Shown: in pieces, positions 24,519 through 33,370 of the stretch
Position numbering within the stretch: the stretch's first letter is position 1
Layout: every line of letters begins with the position of its first letter
Assembly: GCA_025351875.1 (NCBI GenBank)
Contig: JANXVA010000618.1
Location: 1 to 33,370, forward strand
Reading direction: 5' to 3'
Source of the DNA: Myxococcales bacterium
GTDB taxonomy: Bacteria; Myxococcota_A; Polyangia; Polyangiales; Polyangiaceae
DNA: 33,370 bases
Notes under the pieces: model-generated
The model's input: only the letters and a program-made list of their open reading frames with translations
What the model was told of the DNA's origin: nothing
Database searches by the model: none
Made by a program: the position numbers and the translations under genes

Positions 24519-25094
24519 ATGGTCCGGAGTCTCCCAACGGTCGCTCTTGCCGCGGCGCTCGCCCTGTCCCTAGGCGGCACGGGCGGCTGCGGCCCGTCGA
24601 CGGGGCCGGGCGCGAAGTCGCGTCCCCTGCCCGCCTACGCCGGTCGAGCGGCTGACCTCTTCGACGACTCCATCGATCCCGCCGCGGTCGGAATGGACTT
24701 CGACAGAGGCTACACGCCCAGGGCCGACCCGATGCTCCGCGAGCGCTCGCAGGTCAGCGACGCCGTCTTGCGCGTGAAGATCGCGACGGTGACCGGCAAG
24801 AAGGATGGCCCCGAGGCGAGCTACCAGCTCGGGCTCCACATCATCGAGAAGCTGACCGGCAAGAGCCCGCCTCCCGACGACTTCACGGTCGCGGTGAGCA
24901 AGGCGAGCGAGTCGCATGGCATCCTAAAGAACTTCGAGGGCCGCCTCGTCGGCTACCCGTTCGTCGCCTTCGTCCGCGAGTTCGTGAGGCCCGACGGCGA
25001 CCACGAGGTGCACTTCCACCTCTCGCCGGACACGAAGGAAGTAAAGGCCGCCGTCAATGACGCTGTCGTTCTCGGAGAGGCCTACGCTAAGTAG
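24519..25094 (+). CDS. Hypothetical lipoprotein upstream of map
   Basis: This 191-residue protein has a signal peptide and lipobox GGTGGC (lipidated Cys24). A Pro/Gly linker leads to a single alpha+beta domain with VSDAVLRVKIATVTGKK, YQLGLHIIEKLTGKSPP and FVAFVREFVRPDGDHEVHFHLSPDTKEVKAAVND. AAGGGA upstream supports the ATG. The map gene starts 24 bases after its stop in the same direction, so the two may share a transcript. I do not recognise the family. The sequence suggests a surface or periplasmic protein of unknown role; nothing points to an enzyme. Confidence 0.8.
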   Translation: MVRSLPTVALAAALALSLGGTGGCGPSTGPGAKSRPLPAYAGRAADLFDDSIDPAAVGMDFDRGYTPRADPMLRERSQVSDAVLRVKIATVTGKKDGPEASYQLGLHIIEKLTGKSPPPDDFTVAVSKASESHGILKNFEGRLVGYPFVAFVREFVRPDGDHEVHFHLSPDTKEVKAAVNDAVVLGEAYAK

Positions 25095-25118
25095 GCAGCA
25101 GCAGTAAGGGAGTCACCC

Positions 25119-25916
25119 GTGGCGATCGACCTCAAGAGCCCCAAAGAAGTAGAAGCGATGAAGGCGGCCTGCCAGATGGCCGCGGAGACGCTGCTGGTCG
25201 TCGGCGAAAAGCTCCGCATCGGCATGTCGACGGAGGAGATCAACACCCTCGTCCACGAGGACACGTTGAAGAAGGGCGGTCGCCCCGCACCCCTGAATTA
25301 CCGGGGTTTCCCGAAGAGCGTCTGCACGTCGATCAACGAGGTCGTGTGCCACGGCATCCCCGGCGCGCAGATCCTGAAGGACGGCGACATCATCAACGTC
25401 GACATCACGACCATCTACGGCGGCTACTACGGCGACACGTCCGCGACGTTCTACATCGGCACGCCGAGCCCCGAGGCTCGCAAGGTGGTCGAGGTCGCGC
25501 GCAAGTCGCTCGAGCTCGGCATCGCCCAGGTGAAGGACGGCGCGCGGCTCGGCGACATCGGCGCCGCGATCCAGGAATACGTCGAGGCGCAGGGCTGCAG
25601 CGTCGTGCGCGACTTCGTCGGCCACGGCATCGGTCGTCGCTTCCACGAGGACCCGCAGGTGAAGCACTACGGTCGTCGCGGCACCGGCGAGCGCATCAAG
25701 ACGGGCATGACGTTCACGATCGAGCCGATGGTGAACATCGGTCGCTTCGAGGTCGCCGTCGACCCTGACGACAGGTGGACGGTCACGACCGTCGACGGGT
25801 CGCTCTCCGCGCAGTTCGAGCACACCGTCGTCGCCACGAAGACGGGCGTCGAGGTGCTCACGAAGCGCCCCAAGCCCCTCCGCCTCAGCGAGAACGTCGC
25901 CACGATTTTCGCCTGA
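25119..25916 (+). CDS. map: Methionine aminopeptidase, type I
   Basis: This enzyme removes the N-terminal methionine from nascent proteins. All five metal ligands of the pita-bread fold are present: Asp95 (NVDITT), Asp106 (GDTSAT), His169 (GHGIG), Glu202 (TIEPM) and Glu234 (FEHT). His78 lies in the substrate site (CHGIP). At 265 residues it matches the type I length, with no N-terminal zinc finger. The GTG start at 25119 has AAGGGAG upstream at a normal distance. It follows an unrelated lipoprotein gene; the usual secY/infA neighbours are missing, so this may be one of several map copies, which are common in large genomes (inference). Confidence 0.97.
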   Translation: MAIDLKSPKEVEAMKAACQMAAETLLVVGEKLRIGMSTEEINTLVHEDTLKKGGRPAPLNYRGFPKSVCTSINEVVCHGIPGAQILKDGDIINVDITTIYGGYYGDTSATFYIGTPSPEARKVVEVARKSLELGIAQVKDGARLGDIGAAIQEYVEAQGCSVVRDFVGHGIGRRFHEDPQVKHYGRRGTGERIKTGMTFTIEPMVNIGRFEVAVDPDDRWTVTTVDGSLSAQFEHTVVATKTGVEVLTKRPKPLRLSENVATIFA

Positions 25917-26090
25917 GCGGACGTTTCGCGCGGACGCGGAAGCGCGGTCTGTTGCCTGGTAAACCACCTCGCCCGATTCCGTAAGGCTTCTGCGGATGGA
26001 TCGTGACGGATCCGTAGGTATGCGTAAACGTTGAGTTGCCGGGCGTTTCGCCAGTGCTACCCCATCCTACAGGGACGGATAAGGGTACCT

Positions 26091-28112
26091 ATGCGACGAA
26101 CGACCTGGGCCCTCGTGGCCAGCGGACTGGCGATCATGACGGCCGCGCTCGGCGCGTGCAGCAGCGCAGCGAGCGACGACGGCGCCGCGGAGGGCTCCGA
26201 GCAGGGCCTCGCCTCGAACGTGCACGTCCTCACCTCGCGCTTCGACTCGGCGCGCACCGGCGCCAACCTGAAGGAAAAGGTGCTCACGACCTCGAACGTG
26301 AACGGCGCGACGTTCGGCAAGCTGTTCACGCGCAACCTCGACGGGCAGGTCTATGCGCAGCCGCTCTACGTTGGCGGCGTGAACGGCAAGAACGTCGTCT
26401 ACGTCGCGACGGAGCACAACAGCGTCTACGCCTTCGACGCCGACGACCTGCGGCCCAACGCGCCGCCGCTCTGGCAGAAGAGCTTCGGCCCCTCGGTACC
26501 TTCGCAGGACACCGGCTGCGGCCTCCTCACTCCGGAGATCGGGATCACTGCCACGCCGGTGATAGACCTCGCGGCGAAGACGATCTGGTTCACGGCGAAG
26601 ACGAAGGAGAACGGCACGTACGTCCACCGGCTCCACGCGATCGACATCGCCACGGGCCTCCCGCGCCCGAACAGCCCCGTCGTGATCACCGCGAGCGCGC
26701 CCGGCAACGGCGCCGGCACCGTGGGCGGTGTCATCACGATGGATCCCTTGCGGCACATGAACCGGCCTGGCCTGCTCAAGGCCGGAAACGGCATCTACCT
26801 CGGGTTCGCGTCGAACTGTGACATCGGCCCGTATCACGGCTGGGTGCTCGGCTACGACGCCACCACGCTCCAGCAGACCGCGGTCCACGTCGACACGCCG
26901 AGCGGCACCGAAGGCGGCATCTGGCACGGCGGCGTCGGACTCAACGCCGACGACAACGGTGACGTCTTCTACGTGAGTGGCAACGGCACGTTCGACGGCG
27001 TGAAAAATTTCGGTAACAGCGTCGTCCGGCTGAAGCCCAGCGCGTCCGGCTTCAGCGTCGGCAGCTTCTTCACGCCTTTCGATTCGAGCGTCGCGAACGA
27101 AAGCGACTTCGACCTCGGGTCGACGGGAGGCATGCTGATCCCCGGGACGCAGCTGCTCGTCACCGGCGACAAGCGCGGCCTCGGCTTCCTGGTGAACAAG
27201 AACCAGATGGGCGGGTTCTCCGCGCAGGATTCGCAGATCGTGCAGCGCTTCCAGGGCAGCGCGCGCGGGATGTACGGCGGCGCGGCGTTCTACAAGAAGG
27301 GCACCGGCGGCAGCTACTACCTCTGGGGTACCGGCGACCGCCTCAAGTCGTTCAAGTTCGACGGCACGAAGATGGTGCTGCCCGCGCAGGTCAACACGAG
27401 CTCGCTCATCGGCTATCCAGGCGGGCAGCTCTCGGTCTCGGCCGACGGCGAGACGCTCGGCACGGCGGTCCTCTGGACGGTGCGCTCCAAGCGCACGAGC
27501 CCCGGGCTCGCGCAGAGCGCCGGCGCCGGCGTGCTGCAGGCCTTCGATGCGCTCGACGTCACCCGCGAGCTCTGGTCGAGCGACACGAGCCGGACCGACG
27601 TGCTCGGCTCGGTCGCGAAGTTCGCCCCGCCGACGATCGCCAACGGGCGGGTCTTCGTCGGAACGGCGTCGAACCAGCTCGTGGTTTACGGCCTCGTCGC
27701 GGGCAACCCGGACCAGGATGCGGGCTCACGCGAAGCGAGCGTCGACGGCGGCGCGGAGGCCCAGGCAGATGCAGCCTCCGAGGCGGCCGCGGCAGGAGCG
27801 CCGACGTGGGCGCAGATCTATGCACAATACATCGGACCGGGAACCCCCGGGCACTGCAGCGGTACGGGCGGTTGTCACACCACGTCACGCGCCGGCTTCA
27901 AATGCGGAACGAGCGCGGGCGAGTGCTTCGCGGGAATGGTGCAGGCGGGACTGGTGACGCCCGCGAACGGCGCGCAGTCGCCAATCGGCCTGGTCGGACA
28001 GTCGCCCTTGGTGTGGCTCGGCGGAGGCATGCCCCTCGACAACGACACGCCGAACCCGGCCGCCGGCGCCGCGGTGCAGGCGTGGGTCGCGGCAGGCGCC
28101 AAGAACAACTGA
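26091..28112 (+). CDS. Lipoprotein with PQQ-type beta-propeller and C-terminal cytochrome-like domain
   Basis: The ATG at 26091 is preferred over 26031 because AAGGG precedes it and a lipobox (LGAC-SS, Cys23) follows. The mature 650 residues form a beta-propeller of the PQQ/WD40-like class, with blades such as VVYVATEHNSVYAFDADDL, RLHAIDIATGLP, WVLGYDATTL and RVFVGTASNQLVVYGL. An Asp/Glu/Ala linker leads to a small C-terminal domain: GHCSGTGGCHTT, then KCG, then GGMPLDN and AVQAWVAAGA. This looks like a cytochrome c fold with a possible Met ligand. The heme-binding motif would be CX5CH, not CXXCH, so heme attachment is uncertain. A secreted electron-transfer or sugar-oxidising role is possible, but no residues prove a PQQ site. 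Confidence 0.83.
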   Translation: MRRTTWALVASGLAIMTAALGACSSAASDDGAAEGSEQGLASNVHVLTSRFDSARTGANLKEKVLTTSNVNGATFGKLFTRNLDGQVYAQPLYVGGVNGKNVVYVATEHNSVYAFDADDLRPNAPPLWQKSFGPSVPSQDTGCGLLTPEIGITATPVIDLAAKTIWFTAKTKENGTYVHRLHAIDIATGLPRPNSPVVITASAPGNGAGTVGGVITMDPLRHMNRPGLLKAGNGIYLGFASNCDIGPYHGWVLGYDATTLQQTAVHVDTPSGTEGGIWHGGVGLNADDNGDVFYVSGNGTFDGVKNFGNSVVRLKPSASGFSVGSFFTPFDSSVANESDFDLGSTGGMLIPGTQLLVTGDKRGLGFLVNKNQMGGFSAQDSQIVQRFQGSARGMYGGAAFYKKGTGGSYYLWGTGDRLKSFKFDGTKMVLPAQVNTSSLIGYPGGQLSVSADGETLGTAVLWTVRSKRTSPGLAQSAGAGVLQAFDALDVTRELWSSDTSRTDVLGSVAKFAPPTIANGRVFVGTASNQLVVYGLVAGNPDQDAGSREASVDGGAEAQADAASEAAAAGAPTWAQIYAQYIGPGTPGHCSGTGGCHTTSRAGFKCGTSAGECFAGMVQAGLVTPANGAQSPIGLVGQSPLVWLGGGMPLDNDTPNPAAGAAVQAWVAAGAKNN

Positions 28113-28148
28113 GCGAGATTCGAGATTTCCTCGGAAGCTCGGGTGCGA

Positions 28149-29849
28149 CTACTTTTTTGCGGCGAGGAGCTCGACGGCGGCGCGGCGCGCGGCTTCGCCG
28201 ACCTTCACGCCGCCGATCATGCGCGCGATCTCTTCGACGCGTTCCTTGTCGTCAAGGCGCTTCACGGTGCTGGTCGTGCGGCCCTTCCGCTCCGTCTTGT
28301 CGATCACGAAGTGATGATCGCAGAGCGCGGCAATCTGCGGGAGATGCGTGATGCAGAGGACCTGGCGATGGCGCGCGACGTCCGCGATCGCGCGGCCGAT
28401 GACCTCGGCGATCGCGCCGCTCACGCCCGCATCGACCTCGTCGAACACATAGAGGCCAGCGGGCCCCTTCTCGGCGAGGACGCGCTTCAGCGCGAGGAGC
28501 GCGCGCGAGAGCTCGCCGCCGCTCGCAATCTTGCGGAGCGGGCGCGGGTCCTCTCCCTTGTTCGGTGCGATGAGGAACTCCACGCGGTCGATGCCGCTCG
28601 CCGTGAGGCGCGCGCCGTCGACGTTGGGGAGGTCGCCGGCCTGGGGCGCGGGCACCGCGGATACGTCGACGATGACTCGCGCTCGGCCCATGCCGAGCCC
28701 GCTGAGCTCACGACCGATCGCGTCCGCGAGATCCGCCGCCGCGTCACGACGCTTGCGCGAGAGCGTCCGCGCCTCGGCCGACACGGCCGCGAGACACGCG
28801 TCGCGCTTCGCCTCGAGCTCCACGAGGAGCTGGCTCGCCCCTGCGAGCTGCTCGAGCTGCTTCTTCACGTCGTCGCGATGCGCGAGCAGCTCGTGCGTCG
28901 ACGGCCCGTGCTTGCGAAGGAGCTTCTGCAAGCGGAACCAGCGGTCGTCGACCTCGGCGAGGCGCGCCGGGCTCGACTCGATGTTCTCGGCGTAGCGTGC
29001 GAGGGCGCGCGCGGCGTCGGCGAGCTCGGACCGCGCCGACTCGACCGAGCGCGCGATCGGAGCGAGCGTCTGATCGATCGCGGCGGCGGCGTCGAGGTCC
29101 GACGAGACTCGCGCGAGCTGGTCGCACACCGTGTCCTCGCCTTCATAGAGGCGGTCGGCGGCGCCTTGCGTCGCCACCTGGAGCTTCTCGGCGTGACGGA
29201 GCCGTGCGCGCTCGCTCTCGAGCTCGGTCTCCTCACCTGGAGACGGATCGAGCTCTTCGATCTCCTTCAGCTGGAACGCGAGGAAGTCCTCGCGCTCGGC
29301 GCGATCGCGCTCGGCCTCGCGCACACGACCGATCTCGCGGACGACCTCCGTGAGGGTCGCCACCTTCTCGCCGAGCGAGTCGCGCAGCGAATCGAGCTTG
29401 CCGAACGCATCGAGGTACTCGAGGTGTGTCGCGGGGTCGGTCAGGCTGACGCTCTCGTGCTGCGAGGCGATATCGCAGAGGTCGGGCGCGAGCTCGGCGA
29501 GCTGAGTGGCCGTCGCGATCTTGCCGTTGAGGAACGCGCGGCTCCGACCCTCGGCCTGCACGACGCGACGAACGACGAGCTCGCCGTCGCACGGGACGCC
29601 GGCGGCCTCGAGCTTGGCAGCGACGCGCGAGCCCGACTCCACCTCGAAGAGGGCGGCGACCTCCGCCTCTCGCTCGCCCGTGCGGACGACCTGCGGCTGC
29701 GCACGCCCACCGAGCACCAGCGCGAGCGCATCGACGACCATCGACTTTCCCGCCCCCGTCTCTCCGGTGAGGACGTTGAAGCCAGGGCCGAGCTCGAGGA
29801 CCTGATGCTCGATGAGGACGACGTTGTCGATCGTGAGCGAGTGGAGCAT
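28149..29849 (-). CDS. recN: DNA repair protein RecN (SMC-like ATPase)
   Basis: This 566-residue SMC-family ATPase acts in double-strand-break repair. The N-terminal half has MLHSLTIDNVVLIEHQVLEL and Walker A GETGAGKS (29-36). Long coiled-coil arms occupy about 155-400. The C-terminal half carries the ABC signature (KIASGGELSRALLALK) and Walker B (LYVFDEVDAGVSG), then the D/H-loop part (ITHLPQIAALCDHHFVIDK). Length matches E. coli RecN (553). The gene is convergent with the propeller lipoprotein gene. A GC stem (TCGGGG...CCCCGA) ends at the start codon and may mask translation initiation. I looked for a LexA-type box upstream and found none convincing. Confidence 0.97.
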   Translation of the reverse strand: MLHSLTIDNVVLIEHQVLELGPGFNVLTGETGAGKSMVVDALALVLGGRAQPQVVRTGEREAEVAALFEVESGSRVAAKLEAAGVPCDGELVVRRVVQAEGRSRAFLNGKIATATQLAELAPDLCDIASQHESVSLTDPATHLEYLDAFGKLDSLRDSLGEKVATLTEVVREIGRVREAERDRAEREDFLAFQLKEIEELDPSPGEETELESERARLRHAEKLQVATQGAADRLYEGEDTVCDQLARVSSDLDAAAAIDQTLAPIARSVESARSELADAARALARYAENIESSPARLAEVDDRWFRLQKLLRKHGPSTHELLAHRDDVKKQLEQLAGASQLLVELEAKRDACLAAVSAEARTLSRKRRDAAADLADAIGRELSGLGMGRARVIVDVSAVPAPQAGDLPNVDGARLTASGIDRVEFLIAPNKGEDPRPLRKIASGGELSRALLALKRVLAEKGPAGLYVFDEVDAGVSGAIAEVIGRAIADVARHRQVLCITHLPQIAALCDHHFVIDKTERKGRTTSTVKRLDDKERVEEIARMIGGVKVGEAARRAAVELLAAKK

Positions 29850-29994
29850 TCGGGGGGTCGCTCGTTACCCCGAGTACGGAGCGCGGTCGAGACCGCGACG
29901 CCCAACCCATCGGTCGGTTCTTGTGGGGGTCGGTCGCGCCTGAATTCGTTTTGCGCACCTTTCCTTACCCACCTCGTAAGTCATGGAGCTTGTT

Positions 29995-30042
29995 TGCATA
30001 ATGCATCATTCCTTGACGGACGCGACTTTGCGCCACTAGCCT
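29995..30042 (+). promoter_or_regulatory. Possible operator and promoter upstream of the Fic-like gene
   Basis: In the 230-base gap between recN and the Fic-like gene, TGCAT-A-ATGCA at 29995-30005 is a perfect five-base inverted repeat in an AT-rich patch. TTGACG at 30013-30018 matches a -35 box well. The best -10 candidates (CACTAG at 30034, TAGCCT at 30037) are weak. A second inverted repeat, CGCGGTC-GA-GACCGCG, lies at 29882-29897, nearer recN. Nothing else was seen in this gap. Confidence 0.4.
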
Positions 30043-30079
30043 CCGCGCCCGCTGCGCAACGTGCGCGGTGAAGGGCAAA

Positions 30080-31024
30080 ATGGCGGCGAAAGCTTCAGCG
30101 AAATCGTCCAAGAAGGACCCCGTGAGCTCACCTGCGGCGAGCCTCGGCAGCAGCGGGAATGCTTCGCGTGCGAAGGGTTCCAAGCGCAAGCTGGCGGTCG
30201 CCGCCCCGCGCGAGATCGAGCCGCCGCCCAAGCAGCTCACGCTCGAAGAGCGCTGGGCTTCGCTCGAGGAGCGCCTGGCGAAGGCCGACCCCGAGTTCCA
30301 GCGCGCGTACCAAGAAAGCCTGGACATGTCGTGGATTTACCACGACAGCGCCCTCGAGGGTTCGGTCTACACCCCGATCGAGCTGCGCTCGGCCGTGGAC
30401 CAGCCGGACCCGGCGGCGTCGAGCTTCCCGGCGGGGACGGACTCGAGCATCCAGCCGATCTGCGAGGAGATCCGCCGTCATCGAGAGGCCCTCGAGTACG
30501 TCCGCGACTTCGCGAGCCAGGCGCGCAAGAAGCGCATGCCCGTCACCATCGACGTCGTGAAGAAGATCTACCTCATCCTCCATCCAGAGGAGGGCGACAT
30601 CAAGACGGTGAAGTACCGCAAGGACATCCCGCAGCACCGCCTGTACTTCCACGAGTACGCGCCGCCCGACAAGATCACCTACAAGGTCCGGCAGGTCCTC
30701 GACTGGATCAACGACCCCGAGACGCGTCGCACGCGCAGCGCCGTCCGCATCGCGGCACGCGCCCACTACGATCTCCTCCGCGTGTTCCCGTTCACCACGG
30801 ACAGCGGCAAGGTCGCACGCCTCTTCATGAACCTTCTTCTCCTGAAGAACGGCTTCCCTCCCGCGATCGTGCACTCGACGGAGCGCCAGCGCTATTACGA
30901 GGCGCTCAAGGGCGCGAGCGCGGTGATGACCCAGATCGTCCACGAGTCGATCGAGAACAACCTCGCCTCGGTCGAGAAGCTTCTCGAGGCTCACGAGAGC
31001 AAGGGCTACGCCGTCAAGGTCTAG
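30080..31024 (+). CDS. Degenerate Fic-fold protein with the catalytic motif lost
   Basis: This is a 314-residue protein starting at ATG 30080 (AAGGG four bases upstream; GTG 30068 is an alternative). A basic, Ser/Ala/Lys-rich N-terminal tail of about 40 residues precedes helical segments that match Fic proteins: an inhibition-helix-like [13 protein letters not shown], then [15 protein letters not shown], and the core helix after RVFPF. Fic enzymes transfer AMP or other phosphate groups through HPFxDGNGRxxR. Here positions 236-247 read [12 protein letters not shown]: the catalytic His is Phe, the acidic residue is Thr, and GN is [15 protein letters not shown] after it is typical of Fic. Classical AMPylation is therefore unlikely; a binding or altered role is inferred. 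hisF follows by 19 bases. Confidence 0.85.
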   Translation: MAAKASAKSSKKDPVSSPAASLGSSGNASRAKGSKRKLAVAAPREIEPPPKQLTLEERWASLEERLAKADPEFQRAYQESLDMSWIYHDSALEGSVYTPIELRSAVDQPDPAASSFPAGTDSSIQPICEEIRRHREALEYVRDFASQARKKRMPVTIDVVKKIYLILHPEEGDIKTVKYRKDIPQHRLYFHEYAPPDKITYKVRQVLDWINDPETRRTRSAVRIAARAHYDLLRVFPFTTDSGKVARLFMNLLLLKNGFPPAIVHSTERQRYYEALKGASAVMTQIVHESIENNLASVEKLLEAHESKGYAVKV

Positions 31025-31043
31025 TCGGCCTGCGAGCGAAGGG

Positions 31044-31861
<818 letters not shown>

Positions 31862-31862
<1 letters not shown>

Positions 31863-33370
31863 TGAGCGCGCTCGAGTCATCGGTCACCCTCGAAGACGTC
31901 TTCGCCGTCGTCGAGGCAAAGCGTGTCCCGCTCGCTCCCGAGCTCGCGGGGTACCTCACCCTCGAGGTCGCCGACGGCAGTCAGGCCGCGGGCGGCGAGG
32001 TCGACCCTCGGACCGTCTACATCAGCGAAGAAGGAACCGTCGCGCTCGTCCGCCCGAAGCGAGAGTCGCCGAGCGGTGACGCCGAGACGAGCGTCCGCGC
32101 GATCCTCGCCAAGCTCCTCGAAGCGAGTGGCTCCGCGACGCCCGCGCTCACCGCGTCGGCGAAGCGAAAGCCGGGTGCGGGCCTTCCGGCGCTCGTCTCC
32201 GAGCTCGAGGGCGCGCTCATTCCGGTCAATCGCGCCGCGGGTCGTCGTGCGCTGGCTCGCCTCGCGCGCGAGGTGAAGCGCGTGACGCTCGGCCTGGGAC
32301 GCAACGCTTCGCTGCCCCCGCCCGGACCGCGCGCCGGAGCCCAGCCGCGCGCCACCGCGAAGGATGCCGGCGAAGACGTGATGAGCGGCCCCGACGCTCC
32401 GCCGGGACCGCGCGGAAGCGTGGCGAGCTTCTCGGACGAAGCCCTCACCGCGAAGCGCACGAACCAGGTCGCCGACCTCGCGGCGCAGATGAATGCGCCC
32501 GATGTCTTCGGGGTGCCCAGCGCCGAAGCGCCCAAGTCAGGCGTCCCGTCGCTCGGTCTGACGCCGCCCCCACTCCCCGGGCAGTCTCCTGCGCCCGCTC
32601 CCGTGGCCGCGGCAGGCGGGTTGCCTCCGCCGCCTGCCCTTCCTGTTCGCGCGCCGTTGCCGCCGCCTCCGGCGCGCTCCGGTGCCAGTGCGCCGGTCGT
32701 CGGTCCGCCGCCGCGCGGCAAGAGCGCTCCGGCCGGTCCTCCGGGGGCCGCCCCCGCTGAGCGTCCTCCCGTCGATCACCTCTTCGGAGGCGACGAGGTC
32801 GACTCGCTGCTCTCGACGTTCGAGGTCTCGAGGGTCGGCGAGACGCAGATGCGCACGGAGCTGAAGGCGATCGCCGGCCTCGATCCGACCCCCGCGCCGC
32901 CCGACGCGACCACGCTCGCCGAGCTCACGAAAGACGTCGGTAAGGACCTACCGAAGCGCCAGACGTCTCAGGTCGACGGCGTCGAGGCTCTGCTCGCCAT
33001 GTCCGAGCCGACGTCCGAGCCGAGCAGACCGCTCGCTGCGCCGCCGCCGGGGTTCGGTGCGAGGTCCGACGATCACGGGCTCATCCCGCCCGCGTCTGCT
33101 GCGCCGCCGCAGTCGGCGCTCGCGCCGCTGTCGCCTCTCGTCCCCATGTCGGTGCCCCCCGCCGCCGCCCGCAGCGCGGCGACGCCGCCGCTTCCCGACG
33201 TCGCTGCGGCCGCCATGGAGGCCGCGCTGAAGCGACCGGTCACGCCGCGCCAGCAGGCGCGCCCGCTTCCCGCCGCGAGCCCCTCGACGACGGGTCGCCG
33301 CGAGAAGGCGGAGCCGCCGCCGCCGATGGAGGACGCGTGGCTCGGAAAGGCCACCGAGCGGCTCTTCTTG
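31862..33370 (+). CDS. Ala/Pro-rich protein with a degenerate kinase-lobe-like N terminus, C-terminus cut
   Basis: The ATG overlaps the hisF stop (TGATG), and the frame is open for 503 codons to the window edge. The first 130 residues look like the C-lobe of a protein kinase that has lost its chemistry. VDPRTVYISEEGTVALVRP (about 47-65) lines up with VKPENVMIREDGVVKVLDF of the kinase at 3454: Lys and Asn of the catalytic loop are Asp and Thr, and DFG is absent. SVRAILAKLLEASG then resembles the helix after the activation segment. From about 170 on it is Pro/Ala-rich, with PPPLPG and PPPPARSG stretches interrupted by a short acidic patch (HLFGGDEVDSLLSTFEVSR). The role is unknown; an interaction hub is a guess. 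No membrane helix is visible in this part. Confidence 0.75.

Noticed and set aside
26006..26015. Perfect 10-base palindrome ACGGATCCGT upstream of the propeller gene
   Set aside because: Palindromes of this length are expected many times by chance in a window this size, and it has no clear position relative to a promoter.
3352..26032. The 10-mer CGTAAACGTT at both 3352-3361 and 26023-26032
   Set aside because: Two copies of a partly palindromic 10-mer in unrelated intergenic regions are too few to argue for a regulator.
28143..30071. 642-codon rightward frame opposite recN
   Set aside because: RecN has Walker and ABC signatures on the minus strand; the opposite frame is an antisense shadow.

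Overview
The window is a dense, uniformly GC-rich bacterial chromosome segment with 30 protein genes, two of them cut by the window ends, and one tRNA. Several traits point to a myxobacterium-like member of Myxococcota, probably Polyangiales-like: two eukaryote-type Ser/Thr kinases, tandem FHA proteins, a degenerate kinase-like lobe, at least six lipoproteins with short lipoboxes, a long eukaryote-type deoxyribose-phosphate aldolase, and AT-hook/H1-like tails. This placement is inference from gene content; there is no rRNA or other direct marker. No gene-free stretch exceeds 300 bases. I saw no CRISPR array, insertion sequence, phage genes, attachment site, or hairpin followed by a T-run that would make a convincing intrinsic terminator.

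Layout. 1-1989 (-): deoC followed by an aldehyde dehydrogenase cut by the left edge, a likely deoxyribose-salvage pair. 2038-2973 (-): a ferredoxin:thioredoxin-reductase-like catalytic chain and a thioredoxin-fold protein, a likely redox pair. 3104-3337 (-): ribosomal protein S21. 3454-8153 (+): a transmembrane Ser/Thr kinase with TPR repeats, overlapping by GTGA a multi-spanning TMTC-like GT-C/TPR protein. 8182-8673 (-): an AT-hook-like DNA-binding protein. 8818-10375: a Cys-rich lipoprotein, tRNA-Leu(CAA) and a Cache-like sensor lipoprotein. 10391-12374: a small membrane protein and an exopolyphosphatase/GppA homologue. 12399-18666 (+): four tightly packed envelope genes (lipoprotein, DUF4159, vWA/amidotransferase-like membrane protein, exported HEAT-repeat protein). 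18672-22804: a QueD-like protein without the usual cysteine, a second kinase with APV in place of APE, a DciA/DUF721 protein, and two FHA paralogues. 23005-25916: a NifU C-terminal-domain protein, two lipoproteins and methionine aminopeptidase. 26091-29849: a propeller lipoprotein with a C-terminal cytochrome-like domain, and RecN. 30080-33370 (+): a degenerate Fic protein, HisF, and a truncated proline-rich protein with a kinase-lobe-like N terminus.

Themes. Housekeeping genes (rpsU, map, recN, hisF, ppx, tRNA) alternate with lineage-specific signalling and envelope genes. Protein-phosphorylation machinery recurs: two kinases, two FHA phosphothreonine readers and one apparent pseudokinase. 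Several members carry altered active sites (Fic, QueD, the second kinase), which suggests repurposed folds. The best candidates for undescribed biology are the degenerate Fic protein, the paired FHA proteins with a shared helical domain beside a kinase and a helicase-loader-like gene, the kinase coupled to a TMTC-like protein, and the four-gene envelope cluster.
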